Shown in pieces: positions 1 through 8,027 of a stretch of DNA of 64,000 nucleotides. The translations under genes and the position numbers were made by a program. The notes beneath the pieces are model-generated. The model saw only the letters and a list, made by a program, of their open reading frames with translations. It did not search any database and was not told the origin of the DNA. The DNA is from Desulfoluna limicola. GTDB taxonomy: Bacteria > Desulfobacterota > Desulfobacteria > Desulfobacterales > Desulfolunaceae. The stretch spans positions 4,115,501 to 4,179,500 of the forward strand of contig NZ_AP024488.1 of assembly GCF_021654575.1 (NCBI RefSeq), read 5' to 3'. The stretch's first letter is position 1, and each line of letters opens with the position of its first letter.

Positions 1-41
1 CCCTTTTAAATGGCGACATATTTTTCCCTTGCACATTTACT

Positions 42-72
42 ACACATGTGAATTAATTTAATTCATATGTGT
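42..72. promoter_or_regulatory. 31-bp near-perfect dyad, operator candidate
   Basis: An inverted repeat with arms of 15 nt and one mismatch pair lies about 130 bp before the hotdog-protein start. It overlaps the -10 of a possible promoter (TTGCAC at 29-34, 17-nt spacer, ATTAAT at 52-57), the usual position for a repressor site. The dyad is seen directly; the promoter is weak and the binding protein is unknown. Confidence 0.5.
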
Positions 73-203
73 AACAAATACCTATCACCAGCAACACCTG
101 TTCCACTTCACGGCAATAACACGAGCATCACGGAATCAGTTAACGATGGTCCCTATGCCAATTCCAGCATGCGCCAACCACTCACCTCAGAAGGAGCCGT
201 ACC

Positions 204-647
204 ATGAGCCAAGCCCTCGAACTTTACAACCAGGTCGGAAATGAAGAATTCACCAAAGGCGTCACCGCCTTCGCCCCGTATTTCTCAACCATTGACCCGA
301 TGTTCGTCGAGTTAAAGCCCGGGTATGCCGAGATAACCCTCCCCAACACCCCCAAAGTCCACAACCACCTCGGCACTGTTCACGCCATCGCCATGTGCAA
401 CGCAGCCGAGCTCGTGGCCGGGGCAATGACAGATGCCTCCATCCCGGACACCCACCGGTGGATCCCCAAAGGCATGACGGTTCGCTACCTCATCAAGGCA
501 ACATCAGATCTCAGGGCCGTGAGCCAAGGGGATGGGCTGGACTGGAAGAGTGAAGGGGATATCGATGTGCCTGTCTCCATCTACGACACAGACGACAGAG
601 AGGTCTTCACCGCCGTGATCACCATGAAGGTGAGCCTGAAGAAATAG
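204..647 (+). CDS. Hotdog-fold protein, DUF4442/PaaI thioesterase-like
   Basis: A 147-residue protein resembling the DUF4442/PaaI hotdog thioesterase group. The segment around residues 45-75 (PKVHNHLGTVHAIAMCNAAE) has the usual hotdog pattern of an Asn/His-rich turn leading into the central helix, where acyl-CoA thioesterases carry their catalytic residues. It probably acts on a cytoplasmic acyl thioester; the substrate cannot be read from sequence. The start follows AGAAGGAG at good spacing. It is the only gene before a strong terminator at 841-888 and has a large dyad upstream, so it is probably a single regulated gene. A thioesterase role is family inference. Confidence 0.75.
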   Translation: MSQALELYNQVGNEEFTKGVTAFAPYFSTIDPMFVELKPGYAEITLPNTPKVHNHLGTVHAIAMCNAAELVAGAMTDASIPDTHRWIPKGMTVRYLIKATSDLRAVSQGDGLDWKSEGDIDVPVSIYDTDDREVFTAVITMKVSLKK

Positions 648-840
648 CCAAGCCTCCGGCGGCAAGGTGGGGGCACCTTGAAACCCGGTGGCGAATGCAC
701 AAAAGCTGAAGTTATGCATTTGCTTTAGGGGCATTCGCGCTAAGGCTGAAGCCACACGACGGTCTCTGCAGGAAATGCCGATTTCATGATTCTTATGGCC
801 GTAAAGCTGGTTGCCGCCGATAAAGAAGAGCCTAAATACA
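648..840. repeat. Degenerate repeat-superfamily copy
   Basis: The stretch after the hotdog gene starts with a GCCTCCGGCGGC end, has the small hairpin AAGGTGGGGGCACCTT and contains GCGAATGC...GCATTCGC arms. These are pieces of the dispersed repeat family found across the window. No ORF of note is present. Confidence 0.6.
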
Positions 841-888
841 AAAAGCCCCCACCCTGATCTTAATCAGGGATGGGGGCCTTTTCTGTTT
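841..888. terminator. Intrinsic terminator
   Basis: The arms at 845-858 and 863-877 (GCCCCCACCCTGAT and complement with one bulged A) are followed by TTTTCTGTTTT on the plus strand and preceded by an A-rich run. It ends the hotdog-protein transcript and could also stop minus-strand transcription from the amino acid transporter genes. Confidence 0.85.
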
Positions 889-924
889 TCATGCATAGGA
901 CAACGCGTTCAAGACTTCAGCCCC

Positions 925-1022
925 ACGGGCACAGCCCGTCCGCGAATGTGATCGGCCTGAGGAACGAAGGCCGAGAACATTCGCAACCCGCTTTCGAGGT
1001 GGCTCACCTCGCCGCCGGAGGC
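925..1022. repeat. Three-hairpin dispersed repeat (type B)
   Basis: Three hairpins in a row: ACGGGCACAGCCCGT; a long stem (942-957 with 969-984) closing a TGAGGAACGA loop; and CGAGGTGGCTCACCTCG. It ends in GCCGCCGGAGGC, 18 bp after the permease stop. Other copies share the loop and terminal box but differ in the long stem. Confidence 0.85.
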
Positions 1023-1039
1023 TGCTTTTCATTTTCCCC

Positions 1040-2830
1040 CTACCCCGCCATGCCCCTGGCGCCTGCGGCCAGTCGCACTTCCAGGCGGCGGGCCACGATG
1101 CTCATGGAGTAGCAGCAGATGAAGTAGAGCACGCCGATGGCGACGTAGATCTCGAAGGGGTAGAACATCAGCCGGTTGCTGATGGTCTGGGCCACGGTGG
1201 TGAGTTCGAACACCCCGATGATGTAGGCAAGGGAGGTGTCCTTGAAGATGGTGATGAACTGCCCCACAAAGGCCGGAATCATGATTTTCAGGGCCTGGGG
1301 AAGGATGATGTACCGCATGGTCTGCCAATAGGAGAAGCCTGCGGCTTTGGCCGCTTCAAACTGCCCCGGAGGAAGGGCTTCCACCCCGGCCCGGATAATC
1401 TCGGCAAGGTAGGCGCCGGAGAAGATGATAAAGGCGATGGTGGCGCTCCAGAAGACATCCAGCTGGATCCCGGTCAAAATGGGGGAGAAGAAGTAGACCC
1501 AGAAGATCACCATGATAAGCGGGTTGCCGCGGATGATTTCGATGTAGATAACGCTGGGGGTGTTGATGACGGGGTTGTCCGAAAGGCGCCCCAAGCCCAC
1601 GGCGATGCCGATGAAGAAACTGACGGTGATCACGATGACGGCCATGAGAAAGCTCAGCGACAGTCCGCCGAGGCCCCAGAACAACTCGTTGCCGGAGGAG
1701 TCCGGAAAGGACCAGAAGATCATGGGCTTGAGGTTGGCAAAGATGACGCCCCAGTTGAACCCCAGAAGCCCTTTGATGATGGCTGCAAGAAACGCCAGGA
1801 TCAGGACGGTGGAGATCCCTTTTCCCACCAGGGAGAGAACAGGCATCACCTTGGCATCAAACGCCGTGGCCGCATAGGGATTTTCAGTGTCGGGTTCCAT
1901 CATGGCGGCAAGGGGGGCAAAAAGAACCGCCAGCACCTTTCCGATACCGATGAGACCCCACTTGAGTGGACGGAACAACAGGGCCAGCCCCTTGTCAAAG
2001 GTGGTCAAGTCCTTTGCACCGCCGATCTTGAGGTGGTGGTTGATGCTGTTCATGAGGACGCTGATGGTGATGCAGAGGATCAGGTAGATGGCACTGGCGG
2101 CACTGGTGGCTTCAAACCCCTTGAAGGTAAACGACTCGATCTGCTGGGACTGCCAGCAGAGCTCGGCCACGCCAATGGTCATGGCAAGGGAGGAGTTCTT
2201 CAGGTTGTTGAGGAGCTCGCTGCCCAAGGGGGGAATGATGATGCGAAAGGCCTGGGGCAGCACCACAAACCGCAGCTGCTGCGGGTACGACAGCCCCGAG
2301 GAGGTGGCCGCCTCCACATGGCCGTAGGGCACGGCCTGAATCCCGGCCCTCACCACCTCGGCGATGTACGCGCCGGTGTAGACCGAAAGGGAGATCACCG
2401 CGGCGGTGAACTCAAAGTTGTGGCTGTTGAGAAATGAGACGATCCCCTCCGGCAGCACCATGGGAAAGGCGAAATACCAGAAGAACATCTGCACGAGAAG
2501 GGGGGTGTTTCGAAAGAGCTCCACATAACAGGTGGAGAACCAGTAGACCGGTTTAAACGAAGAGAGACGACCGATGCCGAACAGGGTGCCGAGAAGAAGG
2601 GCAAAAAAACCGCTCACCACGCTGATGTTGACGGTAAGAATGAGGCCCTTGATCAACCAGAGACCGATCACCTCCTTGTAGGTGGCGTTGGTCTCGTACA
2701 GCACCGCCCAGTGAAAATCATACCCCAGGTTGATGTTCCTGAAAAAAAACCAGATGATCGCGGCAAGCGCTGCCGCCACCCCCACCTGCTTCAATGACTC
2801 CGGCACCTCAAACGACTCAGCGCGTTCCAT
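1040..2830 (-). CDS. Amino acid ABC transporter permease, two fused domains
   Basis: A 596-residue inner-membrane protein with two HisM/GlnP-type permease domains in one chain, each about 220 residues. Each has the EAA loop that contacts the ATPase (GHVEAATSSGLSYPQQLRF in the first, GQFEAAKAAGFSYWQTMRY in the second). The halves are joined by a linker with its own membrane helices. Typical polar amino acid importers use two separate permeases, so this fusion supplies both halves of the pore. The start at 2830 follows GGAGAGG; a longer frame to 3046 runs into repeat DNA and is unlikely. It is the last gene of the transporter set, about 500 bp after the binding protein. Confidence 0.9.
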   Translation of the reverse strand: MERAESFEVPESLKQVGVAAALAAIIWFFFRNINLGYDFHWAVLYETNATYKEVIGLWLIKGLILTVNISVVSGFFALLLGTLFGIGRLSSFKPVYWFSTCYVELFRNTPLLVQMFFWYFAFPMVLPEGIVSFLNSHNFEFTAAVISLSVYTGAYIAEVVRAGIQAVPYGHVEAATSSGLSYPQQLRFVVLPQAFRIIIPPLGSELLNNLKNSSLAMTIGVAELCWQSQQIESFTFKGFEATSAASAIYLILCITISVLMNSINHHLKIGGAKDLTTFDKGLALLFRPLKWGLIGIGKVLAVLFAPLAAMMEPDTENPYAATAFDAKVMPVLSLVGKGISTVLILAFLAAIIKGLLGFNWGVIFANLKPMIFWSFPDSSGNELFWGLGGLSLSFLMAVIVITVSFFIGIAVGLGRLSDNPVINTPSVIYIEIIRGNPLIMVIFWVYFFSPILTGIQLDVFWSATIAFIIFSGAYLAEIIRAGVEALPPGQFEAAKAAGFSYWQTMRYIILPQALKIMIPAFVGQFITIFKDTSLAYIIGVFELTTVAQTISNRLMFYPFEIYVAIGVLYFICCYSMSIVARRLEVRLAAGARGMAG

Positions 2831-3271
2831 ACATCCTCTCCATGAAAACCTTAAAACACATGCCACCGACGGCAAGGGTGGCGAAGCCACGTTAGGCAAA
2901 AACACCTTGAAAGCGGGTTGCGATTGCCCTTGTCGCCTCGTTCCTCGGCGCCAATGCCAACCGCCAAAGCTGTGTGCATCATCAGACGTCAGCAATACCC
3001 CGCGCTCATTAACCGCAACAGGGGTGGAAGCCGTGATTCTACTCACGACTTACTGTTCACCAATCACGGCTCAAGGAGCGTCACCGAATCGGTGACGCCT
3101 GATAACACAACTCAAATACCGTACCGAGAAGGACTGCCATCTGAAATTGATATGATGTTTATTTCACGAGTCAGTTGGGCTCATATGCAAGGCGTCAGGG
3201 GTGACGCTGTAGGCACCTACCGCAATCCCCTGACAACGCATCAGATGAGCTCAACTGGCTCGCCCGCAGGG
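2831..3271. repeat. Spacer with reversed type B repeat
   Basis: The gap between binding protein and permease holds a reversed type B repeat at about 2870-2965 (CGGCAAGGGTGGCGAAGCCACG, then a stem around CCTCGTTCCTCGG). The rest (2966-3271) shows no credible gene. A 440-bp insertion inside a transporter operon probably lowers permease expression relative to the binding protein. Confidence 0.6.
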
Positions 3272-3331
3272 TGAAAAATACGCCATGAAGCTGTTTGCAT
3301 TTTTATGAAAGATGTCATGGCGTATTTTTCA
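3272..3331 (-). terminator. Perfect 17-bp hairpin after binding-protein gene
   Basis: The arms at 3272-3288 and 3315-3331 are perfectly complementary around a 26-nt loop, 12 bp beyond the stop codon of the binding protein. There is no clean T tract, so it may stabilise the upstream mRNA or cause partial termination, as is common after binding-protein genes in ABC operons. Confidence 0.6.
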
Positions 3332-3342
3332 TGAAATTAAAA

Positions 3343-4194
3343 TCAGGGCCACATTTCGATTTTGGCTGTCATGGGGAAGTAGTAGGGAGTGTCGGGGCCG
3401 TACCACTTGTTGTAGATTTCCATGTAAGTGCCGTCGGTCCAGAGATCCTGGATGGCGAAGTTGACGGCGTCGCGCCACTTGCTGTCGTCTTCGGGAAGCC
3501 CCATGCCGTAGGGCTCGTCGCTGATGAAATCGCCGATGAGCTCAAACATGCCGGCCTGCTTGGCAGCAAAACCGAGGAGGATGGTGGAGTCGGTGGACCA
3601 GGCTTCAACCTTGCCCTGGGCCAGGGCCAGGAAGCAGTCGGGGGCGGTCTGGAAGCTGATGACGTTCTTCTCGGCGTTTTCGTCACCGAGGGACTTGAGC
3701 AGGTTCACGAGGTTCTTCTCGCTGGTGGTGCCCTGCATGGCGCAGACGCGCTTGCCCACGAGGTCTTTGGGGTCGCTGTACTTGCCTTTTTTGGTCATGA
3801 TCTTCTGGCCGTCGAAGAAGTAGGTGATGGAAAAATCGATGGTCTTGTCACGCTCTCGCTTGTGGGTCATGTTGGCCACGGAGAGATCGATACGATCGGA
3901 GGTGAGAAAAGAGATACGGGTCTTGTTGTTGACCTTGACCTTGTTGATGGTCAGGTCTTTTTCCATATACGTGCCGATGCGCTTGACCACCTCGGTGGCG
4001 ATATCGATGTCAAAGCCCACCCACTCGTTCTTCTCGTTGAAGAAAGCAGCGGGAATACTGTTGTACATCAGCCCCACATTGACGGTTCCGTCATTTTTCA
4101 CCTTGTCGTAGGTGGTGCCTGCGTACACATTGCCGGCGAAGAGAACCGTCGCGGCCAGAGTCGTCAGAAGTACCTGCTTGAGACTTACCTTCAT
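3343..4194 (-). CDS. Amino acid ABC transporter substrate-binding protein
   Basis: A 283-residue periplasmic binding protein of the SBP_bac_3 family. Residues 1 to about 25 form a Sec signal peptide ending near AGNVYAG. The mature part has the family pattern: VGLMYNSIPAAFF, then VGFDIDIATEVVKRIG, and RISFLTSDRIDLSVANMTHKRER where the conserved Arg binds the amino acid carboxylate. The TSEKNL segment forms the hinge-side loop. The start at 4194 follows GAAGGAGA; an upstream in-frame ATG at 4245 would extend past the signal peptide. It sits between the ATPase and permease genes. The exact amino acid is not predictable; glutamate/aspartate/glutamine types are closest. Confidence 0.92.
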   Translation of the reverse strand: MKVSLKQVLLTTLAATVLFAGNVYAGTTYDKVKNDGTVNVGLMYNSIPAAFFNEKNEWVGFDIDIATEVVKRIGTYMEKDLTINKVKVNNKTRISFLTSDRIDLSVANMTHKRERDKTIDFSITYFFDGQKIMTKKGKYSDPKDLVGKRVCAMQGTTSEKNLVNLLKSLGDENAEKNVISFQTAPDCFLALAQGKVEAWSTDSTILLGFAAKQAGMFELIGDFISDEPYGMGLPEDDSKWRDAVNFAIQDLWTDGTYMEIYNKWYGPDTPYYFPMTAKIEMWP

Positions 4195-4379
4195 TACCAC
4201 ATCTCCTTCATCAGTTATTGGTAGCTTTGCCCCCGACGCCCGCACCTTTGCAAGGCGTACCCCATGACGACGGGAACCCGTTTATCAAGCGGACCCAAGG
4301 GCCCGCAGGATCACTGCTGGGTCTCAACGCAGAGACGCCCCAAACGTCTCTTTCGTCAAGGTGAACTCCGGCCCGGGCC

Positions 4380-5108
4380 TTAGTGGGTCAGAATCTTGCT
4401 CAAGAAAAGCTGTGTGCGTTCGTTCTGCGGGTTGTTGAAAAACTCTTCGGGGGTGTTGGTCTCCACCACCACGCCTTCGTCCATGAAGACAACCTCGCTG
4501 GCCACCTCGCGGGCAAAGCCCATCTCGTGGGTCACCACCACCATGGTCATCCCCTCTTTGGCCAGGTTCACCATCACCTCAAGAACCTCGTTGATCATCT
4601 CCGGGTCCAGGGCACTGGTGGGTTCATCAAAGAGCATGATACGCGGTTTCATGGCAAGGCCGCGGGCAATGGCCACACGCTGCTGCTGACCACCGGAGAG
4701 CTGGGCGGGGAAGGCATCGGCTTTGTCCGGGATGCCCACCTTCTCCAGGAGCTCCATGGCGATCTCCCGGGTCTCCTTCTCCCCCATTTTCCGAACTTTT
4801 CTGGGGGCCAGCATGATGTTGTCAAGGACCGTCATGTGGGGGTAGAGATTGAACTGCTGAAAAACAAACCCAACTTCGGTGCGAAGCTGGGTGAGGTTGG
4901 CCTTGGGGTCGTGGACAGCAATGCCGTCCACCACGATGGAGCCGGAGTCGATGGGCTCAAGGCGATTGATGCAACGAATCAGGGTACTCTTCCCCGAACC
5001 GCTGGGCCCGCACACCACGGTGACATCGCCTGCGCCCACATGAAAATCGATATCTTTGAGGACATGAAGGTCCCCGTACCACTTGTTTACCTTATCAAAA
5101 CGAATCAT
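4380..5108 (-). CDS. Amino acid ABC transporter ATP-binding protein
   Basis: A 242-residue ATPase of the GlnQ/HisP group. Walker A is GPSGSGKST (about residues 35-43), the signature is LSGGQQQR, Walker B is IMLFDEP, and the H-loop is [10 protein letters not shown]. It powers the adjacent permease. The start at 5108 follows GGGAGC; the longer frame to 5162 has no ribosome site. It is the first gene of the minus-strand set, 185 bp before the binding-protein gene, with a likely promoter at 5316-5343. Confidence 0.93.
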   Translation of the reverse strand: MIRFDKVNKWYGDLHVLKDIDFHVGAGDVTVVCGPSGSGKSTLIRCINRLEPIDSGSIVVDGIAVHDPKANLTQLRTEVGFVFQQFNLYPHMTVLDNIMLAPRKVRKMGEKETREIAMELLEKVGIPDKADAFPAQLSGGQQQRVAIARGLAMKPRIMLFDEPTSALDPEMINEVLEVMVNLAKEGMTMVVVTHEMGFAREVASEVVFMDEGVVVETNTPEEFFNNPQNERTQLFLSKILTH

Positions 5109-5315
5109 CCGGCTATGCTCCCGATTGGTTGCTCGTAACGCCTTCGCATCAATCCCTCTCACCCGTTCACCGCCCCGGCGTCACGCCTGAAAGGCTCCGA
5201 AGTCACAAAGAACAGACAGCTCATCGACTCGCGACAAAGGGACGTTCCCTCCATGTTTCACGAGCCCGTCAAAACAGAGAAGATCAATAGCTCAGACGTC
5301 ACTCTTTCGGTTGTT

Positions 5316-5343
5316 TTTATAAAAATGAGATTGTTAACGACAA
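5316..5343 (-). promoter_or_regulatory. Candidate sigma-70 promoter for the amino acid transporter
   Basis: On the minus strand TTGTCG (5343-5338), a 16-nt spacer and TATAAA (5321-5316) precede the ATPase gene by about 200 nt. It is the best match in an AT-rich patch; there is no independent support. Confidence 0.4.
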
Positions 5344-5399
5344 TGACCCAAAAGTCAATATTATTGCTATTCAACACCTCAAATCAGTCAGAAGAAAAC

Positions 5400-6135
5400 C
5401 GTCTGAAAATTACTGATATTGCCCAACGCCAAAACCGCCCAACACCACAGGTATCTATTATACAAGGACATTCAAACCCACCCTCTTTCAACACATCGCC
5501 ACCGCCACCCCACAAGGCGTTCACTATCAGACAAAGATACGACACGCTTCAGGGCAATTACGCCCTGAATATGAACAAAAGAATTACAACCCGGAAAAAT
5601 TAACAAGTGAGAAAAACACACGGCAATTTATGCGCAAAAACACATTCTACCCCGTGACAATTGCGAAAAACGTCATGACAGCAAAGGCCGTTGCCAAGTA
5701 CCACGCCCCCGTGCCAACCGATGCCAGGGAGGCCATGGCACAACCGCGGCACAAAGCGCCCCCACCTGAGTCCATCCGGCGCCCTGAGCTGCCTGAACCT
5801 CACGTTTATAAAGACAAAAACCAGGGGCCCAAACCGGTACCAACGTCACCTGAATCACGCCTGGCCTTCGAAGCAGGCAACAAGCAATCCTGTGCGCACC
5901 GACGCCCCCAACAGCCAGCAATCATTCCATCCCCCATTTTTAAGCGAACTATCAGCGACTTACACCCACAAACACCTTACATCCCTTCAACAAAGAGCAC
6001 GACAAAAGTAACCACATATCTCTTTTTTCACTATCGACCAGAGAAGTATTGACCATTGACTATTCCTTGTGATTTATTTCTCACATGAAAACATCGTTTA
6101 CCCCTGTTTTTTGTCATTAATTCAGGGGTCCACCC
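5400..6135. other. Gene-poor spacer between divergent transcripts
   Basis: I see no credible gene here. The reading frames are low-complexity Pro/Thr-rich and lack ribosome sites. A possible plus-strand promoter (TTGACC at 6049-6054, 17 nt, ATTTAT at 6072-6077) lies about 95 bp before the riboswitch. Confidence 0.5.
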
Positions 6136-6166
6136 AGATCTCGACTACTCATTTACCTCGAGATCT
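6136..6166. promoter_or_regulatory. 9-bp inverted repeat just before the riboswitch
   Basis: AGATCTCGA (6136-6144) and TCGAGATCT (6158-6166) are perfect complements around a 13-nt spacer and abut the aptamer. It could be an operator or an RNA stem that shields or extends the aptamer base. Confidence 0.5.
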
Positions 6167-6247
6167 ACACAGGAAAAAGCCAAACCTGTTGTGAAGCAGG
6201 GACGGAAAGCCACGGGTCTTCAACTCTGGAAGACAGCCGGGTTACCC
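6167..6247 (+). ncRNA. Cyclic di-GMP-I (GEMM-I) riboswitch aptamer
   Basis: The sequence carries the GEMM-I blocks in order: GCCAAACC, GGGACGGAAAGCC, ACGGGTCTTC, then the tetraloop-receptor side GGAAGACAGCCGGGTTACC. Aligned by memory to the Vibrio cholerae Vc2 aptamer, the G that recognises the ligand (G20) is kept, and the next G-C pair (G21-C46) has become C-G, a compensatory change. Keeping G rather than A at position 20 favours c-di-GMP over c-AMP-GMP. The aptamer lies about 235 nt before the HAD gene and is the only known aptamer I find here. Confidence 0.88.
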
Positions 6248-6374
6248 AAACAATTCGAAAAGCGATGACGATGGCGCCCTTGAACGACCATTGCCCCCGG
6301 CACTTCAGCGAGGTTGTCAGCGACCTTTGCGTGCCCGGAACGATGGGTTCACTCCGGCAATCGTTGTTGTTTCG

Positions 6375-6413
6375 AAAACCGTCTGAGCACTGTTTTGCCC
6401 GGTTTGCTTTTTT
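6375..6413 (+). terminator. Putative riboswitch expression-platform terminator
   Basis: AAACCG (6376-6381) can pair with CGGTTT (6400-6405), followed by GCTTTTTTT. It lies between aptamer and start codon, as expected for a transcriptional switch. The stem is short with an 18-nt loop, so the call is tentative. Confidence 0.45.
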
Positions 6414-6482
6414 CACACCACGCAGGACCCTGAGAAGTCCAGAACTTCGATGGTCCCCACGACAATGGGAGAAAAAGCAGAC

Positions 6483-7544
6483 ATGAAATGGTTCACCAAG
6501 TCAATCCTCCTTGCTGTAATCCTCGCCTTTGTGGCCTCCACCGGCTACGCCATGAATCTGGAGCACTGGCCCAAGAAAGAGCGACGAAAACTTACCCGCC
6601 TTATTGAGCGCAACGCCTTCCAGGGGAAGTTCGCTGTCTTCGACTGCGACAACACCATGTGGTACCGTGACCTTGAGGAGTCCCTGCTTCCGTACATGGA
6701 AAACGAAGGCCTCATGAGCCGTGAGACCATCGACCCGTCCCTGAATGTCATCCCCTTCCTCCCGGAAGACAGCCTCACCTCTTATGCCTACAGACTCTAC
6801 GATATCGACCACAAGGTCGGCTACCCCTGGATCGCCCAGGTCTTTGCCGGGTTCACCCTGAATGAGCTGAAAACCCATGTGGATGACCTTTTTGCCCTTA
6901 ACGGCGCAAAGATCCCCGCACAATACTGGAGCGACGGCAAACTCGTGGATTTTGAAGTCGAGACGCCCCGCATCTACCCCGGCATGCGGGAGCTGGTCAA
7001 TGCCCTCCAGGAAAACGGCATCGAGGTCTTCTTCATTTCCGCCGCCCTTGAAGAGCTGGTCCGCATGGTTGCCTGCGATCCCCAGTACGGGCTGAACATC
7101 AAACCTGAAAATGTCATCGGCGTCAGCACCCTCCTCAAAGATCGCACCACCAGCGAGATCACCACCGCACGGCTTCAGATCAAGCAGGGGCACTTCTTTG
7201 ACGAGGTCTACCCGAAGGAAAAACACATGGCCATGGAGCTGACCCCCACCCTGTGGAGCCCCAACACCATGTACTACGGCAAGGTGTGGGCCATCAAAGA
7301 TTACATCCACCCTGTCCAGCGCCCCATCATCGTGGCCGGCGACTCCCCCAACGACCATCCCATGCTCTTCGAAGCCGATGAGTTTCAAGGCATCAAGCTC
7401 TGGATCAACCGCAAGGAAAAGTACTGGGAGGCCACCAAGGAAGCCCGTGAAATCCGCGCCGAACTCCAGAGAGAGGCCTGGCAGTACCCCTCGGCCAACA
7501 AGCGCTGGATGATGGTACGGCCCGCAGATATCGGCATCGACTAA
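6483..7544 (+). CDS. Exported HAD-superfamily phosphatase-like protein
   Basis: A 353-residue protein with a signal peptide (MKWFTKSILLAVILAFVAST, cleavage near GYA) and a HAD hydrolase core. Motif I is FDCDNTMW with Asp54 and Asp56, so the nucleophile and acid/base are present. The C-terminal acidic motif is GDSPNDHPM (about residue 285). It resembles phosphoserine-phosphatase-type HAD proteins acting outside the cytoplasm; the substrate is unknown. The start at 6483 follows GGGAGAA and gives a proper signal peptide; an ATG at 6450 does not. The leader carries a c-di-GMP riboswitch, so expression should follow c-di-GMP, which often controls surface and biofilm functions. It stands alone and ends at a bidirectional terminator. 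Confidence 0.85.
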   Translation: MKWFTKSILLAVILAFVASTGYAMNLEHWPKKERRKLTRLIERNAFQGKFAVFDCDNTMWYRDLEESLLPYMENEGLMSRETIDPSLNVIPFLPEDSLTSYAYRLYDIDHKVGYPWIAQVFAGFTLNELKTHVDDLFALNGAKIPAQYWSDGKLVDFEVETPRIYPGMRELVNALQENGIEVFFISAALEELVRMVACDPQYGLNIKPENVIGVSTLLKDRTTSEITTARLQIKQGHFFDEVYPKEKHMAMELTPTLWSPNTMYYGKVWAIKDYIHPVQRPIIVAGDSPNDHPMLFEADEFQGIKLWINRKEKYWEATKEAREIRAELQREAWQYPSANKRWMMVRPADIGID

Positions 7545-7730
7545 CCCAGCCCGGACGAGCCGCACGCCCTCGGCGCATGAGCATGCCGATCAGATGGCAT
7601 CCCCCCCGCTCATCCCTTGGAAATCCCGAGCCGGCTCTCCACAACGCTCCGCCCCTGACCCACCATGGGGGCGGAGCCTGCTCTTTCCCTCTCCCCTCCA
7701 GAAACACCCCCAAAACGAGAATTCGGACCT

Positions 7731-7900
7731 GTTCAGCTATGCCTCCGGCGGCCCTGCCGGGGGCCAAACTTTTGAAACGTTTGATAAACAGGTTTTGGTT
7801 GTTTTGATACCAAATTTTCGCGAATGCTCTCGACCCGAGGAACGAGGGGTGAGGGCATTCGCAACCTGCTTTCAAGGTGGCACACCTTGCCGCCGGAGGC
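7731..7900. repeat. Repeat with terminal inverted repeats (type A)
   Basis: Starts with GTTCAGCTAT then GCCTCCGGCGGC and ends with the complement GCCGCCGGAGGC. Inside is a type B hairpin (arms 7820-7836 and 7847-7862 around a GAGGAACGA loop) and a small AAGGTGGCACACCTT hairpin. It is about 170 bp, codes for nothing and looks like a miniature inverted-repeat element. Confidence 0.8.
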
Positions 7901-7949
7901 TTGCTTTTTCCCGACACTTTAACCATAGAAGGCATACACAGACCGACAA

Positions 7950-7995
7950 AAAACAAAAAACCCCCTGAAGTGATCCTTCAGGGGGTTTTTGTTTT
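7950..7995. terminator. Bidirectional intrinsic terminator
   Basis: CCCCCTGAAG (7961-7970), loop TGATC, CTTCAGGGGG (7976-7985), with A-rich sequence before and TTTTTGTTTT after. It serves the converging HAD and chemoreceptor genes. Confidence 0.93.
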
Positions 7996-8027
7996 CCGTC
8001 TCTCCTGGAAGGGGAGGGCTCGAGCTG

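Noticed and set aside
2880..2925. GTTAGGC in repeats as an integron attC core
   Set aside because: GTTRRRY is matched by chance in some copies only, with no paired RYYYAAC at the other end and no cassette structure or integrase.
3295..4224. 309-codon plus-strand frame opposite the amino acid binding protein
   Set aside because: Antisense shadow of a clearly recognisable binding protein; the same holds for frames opposite the ATPase, HAD, regulator and transporter genes.
6167..6247. c-AMP-GMP (GEMM-Ib) version of the riboswitch
   Set aside because: In my alignment the discriminating position keeps G, not A. It needs a covariance-model alignment to be certain.
7405..7956. ORFs inside repeats giving peptides such as SLAPGRAAGG or PNVASPPLP
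   Set aside because: The same peptides appear wherever a repeat copy occurs; they reflect repeat DNA, not genes.
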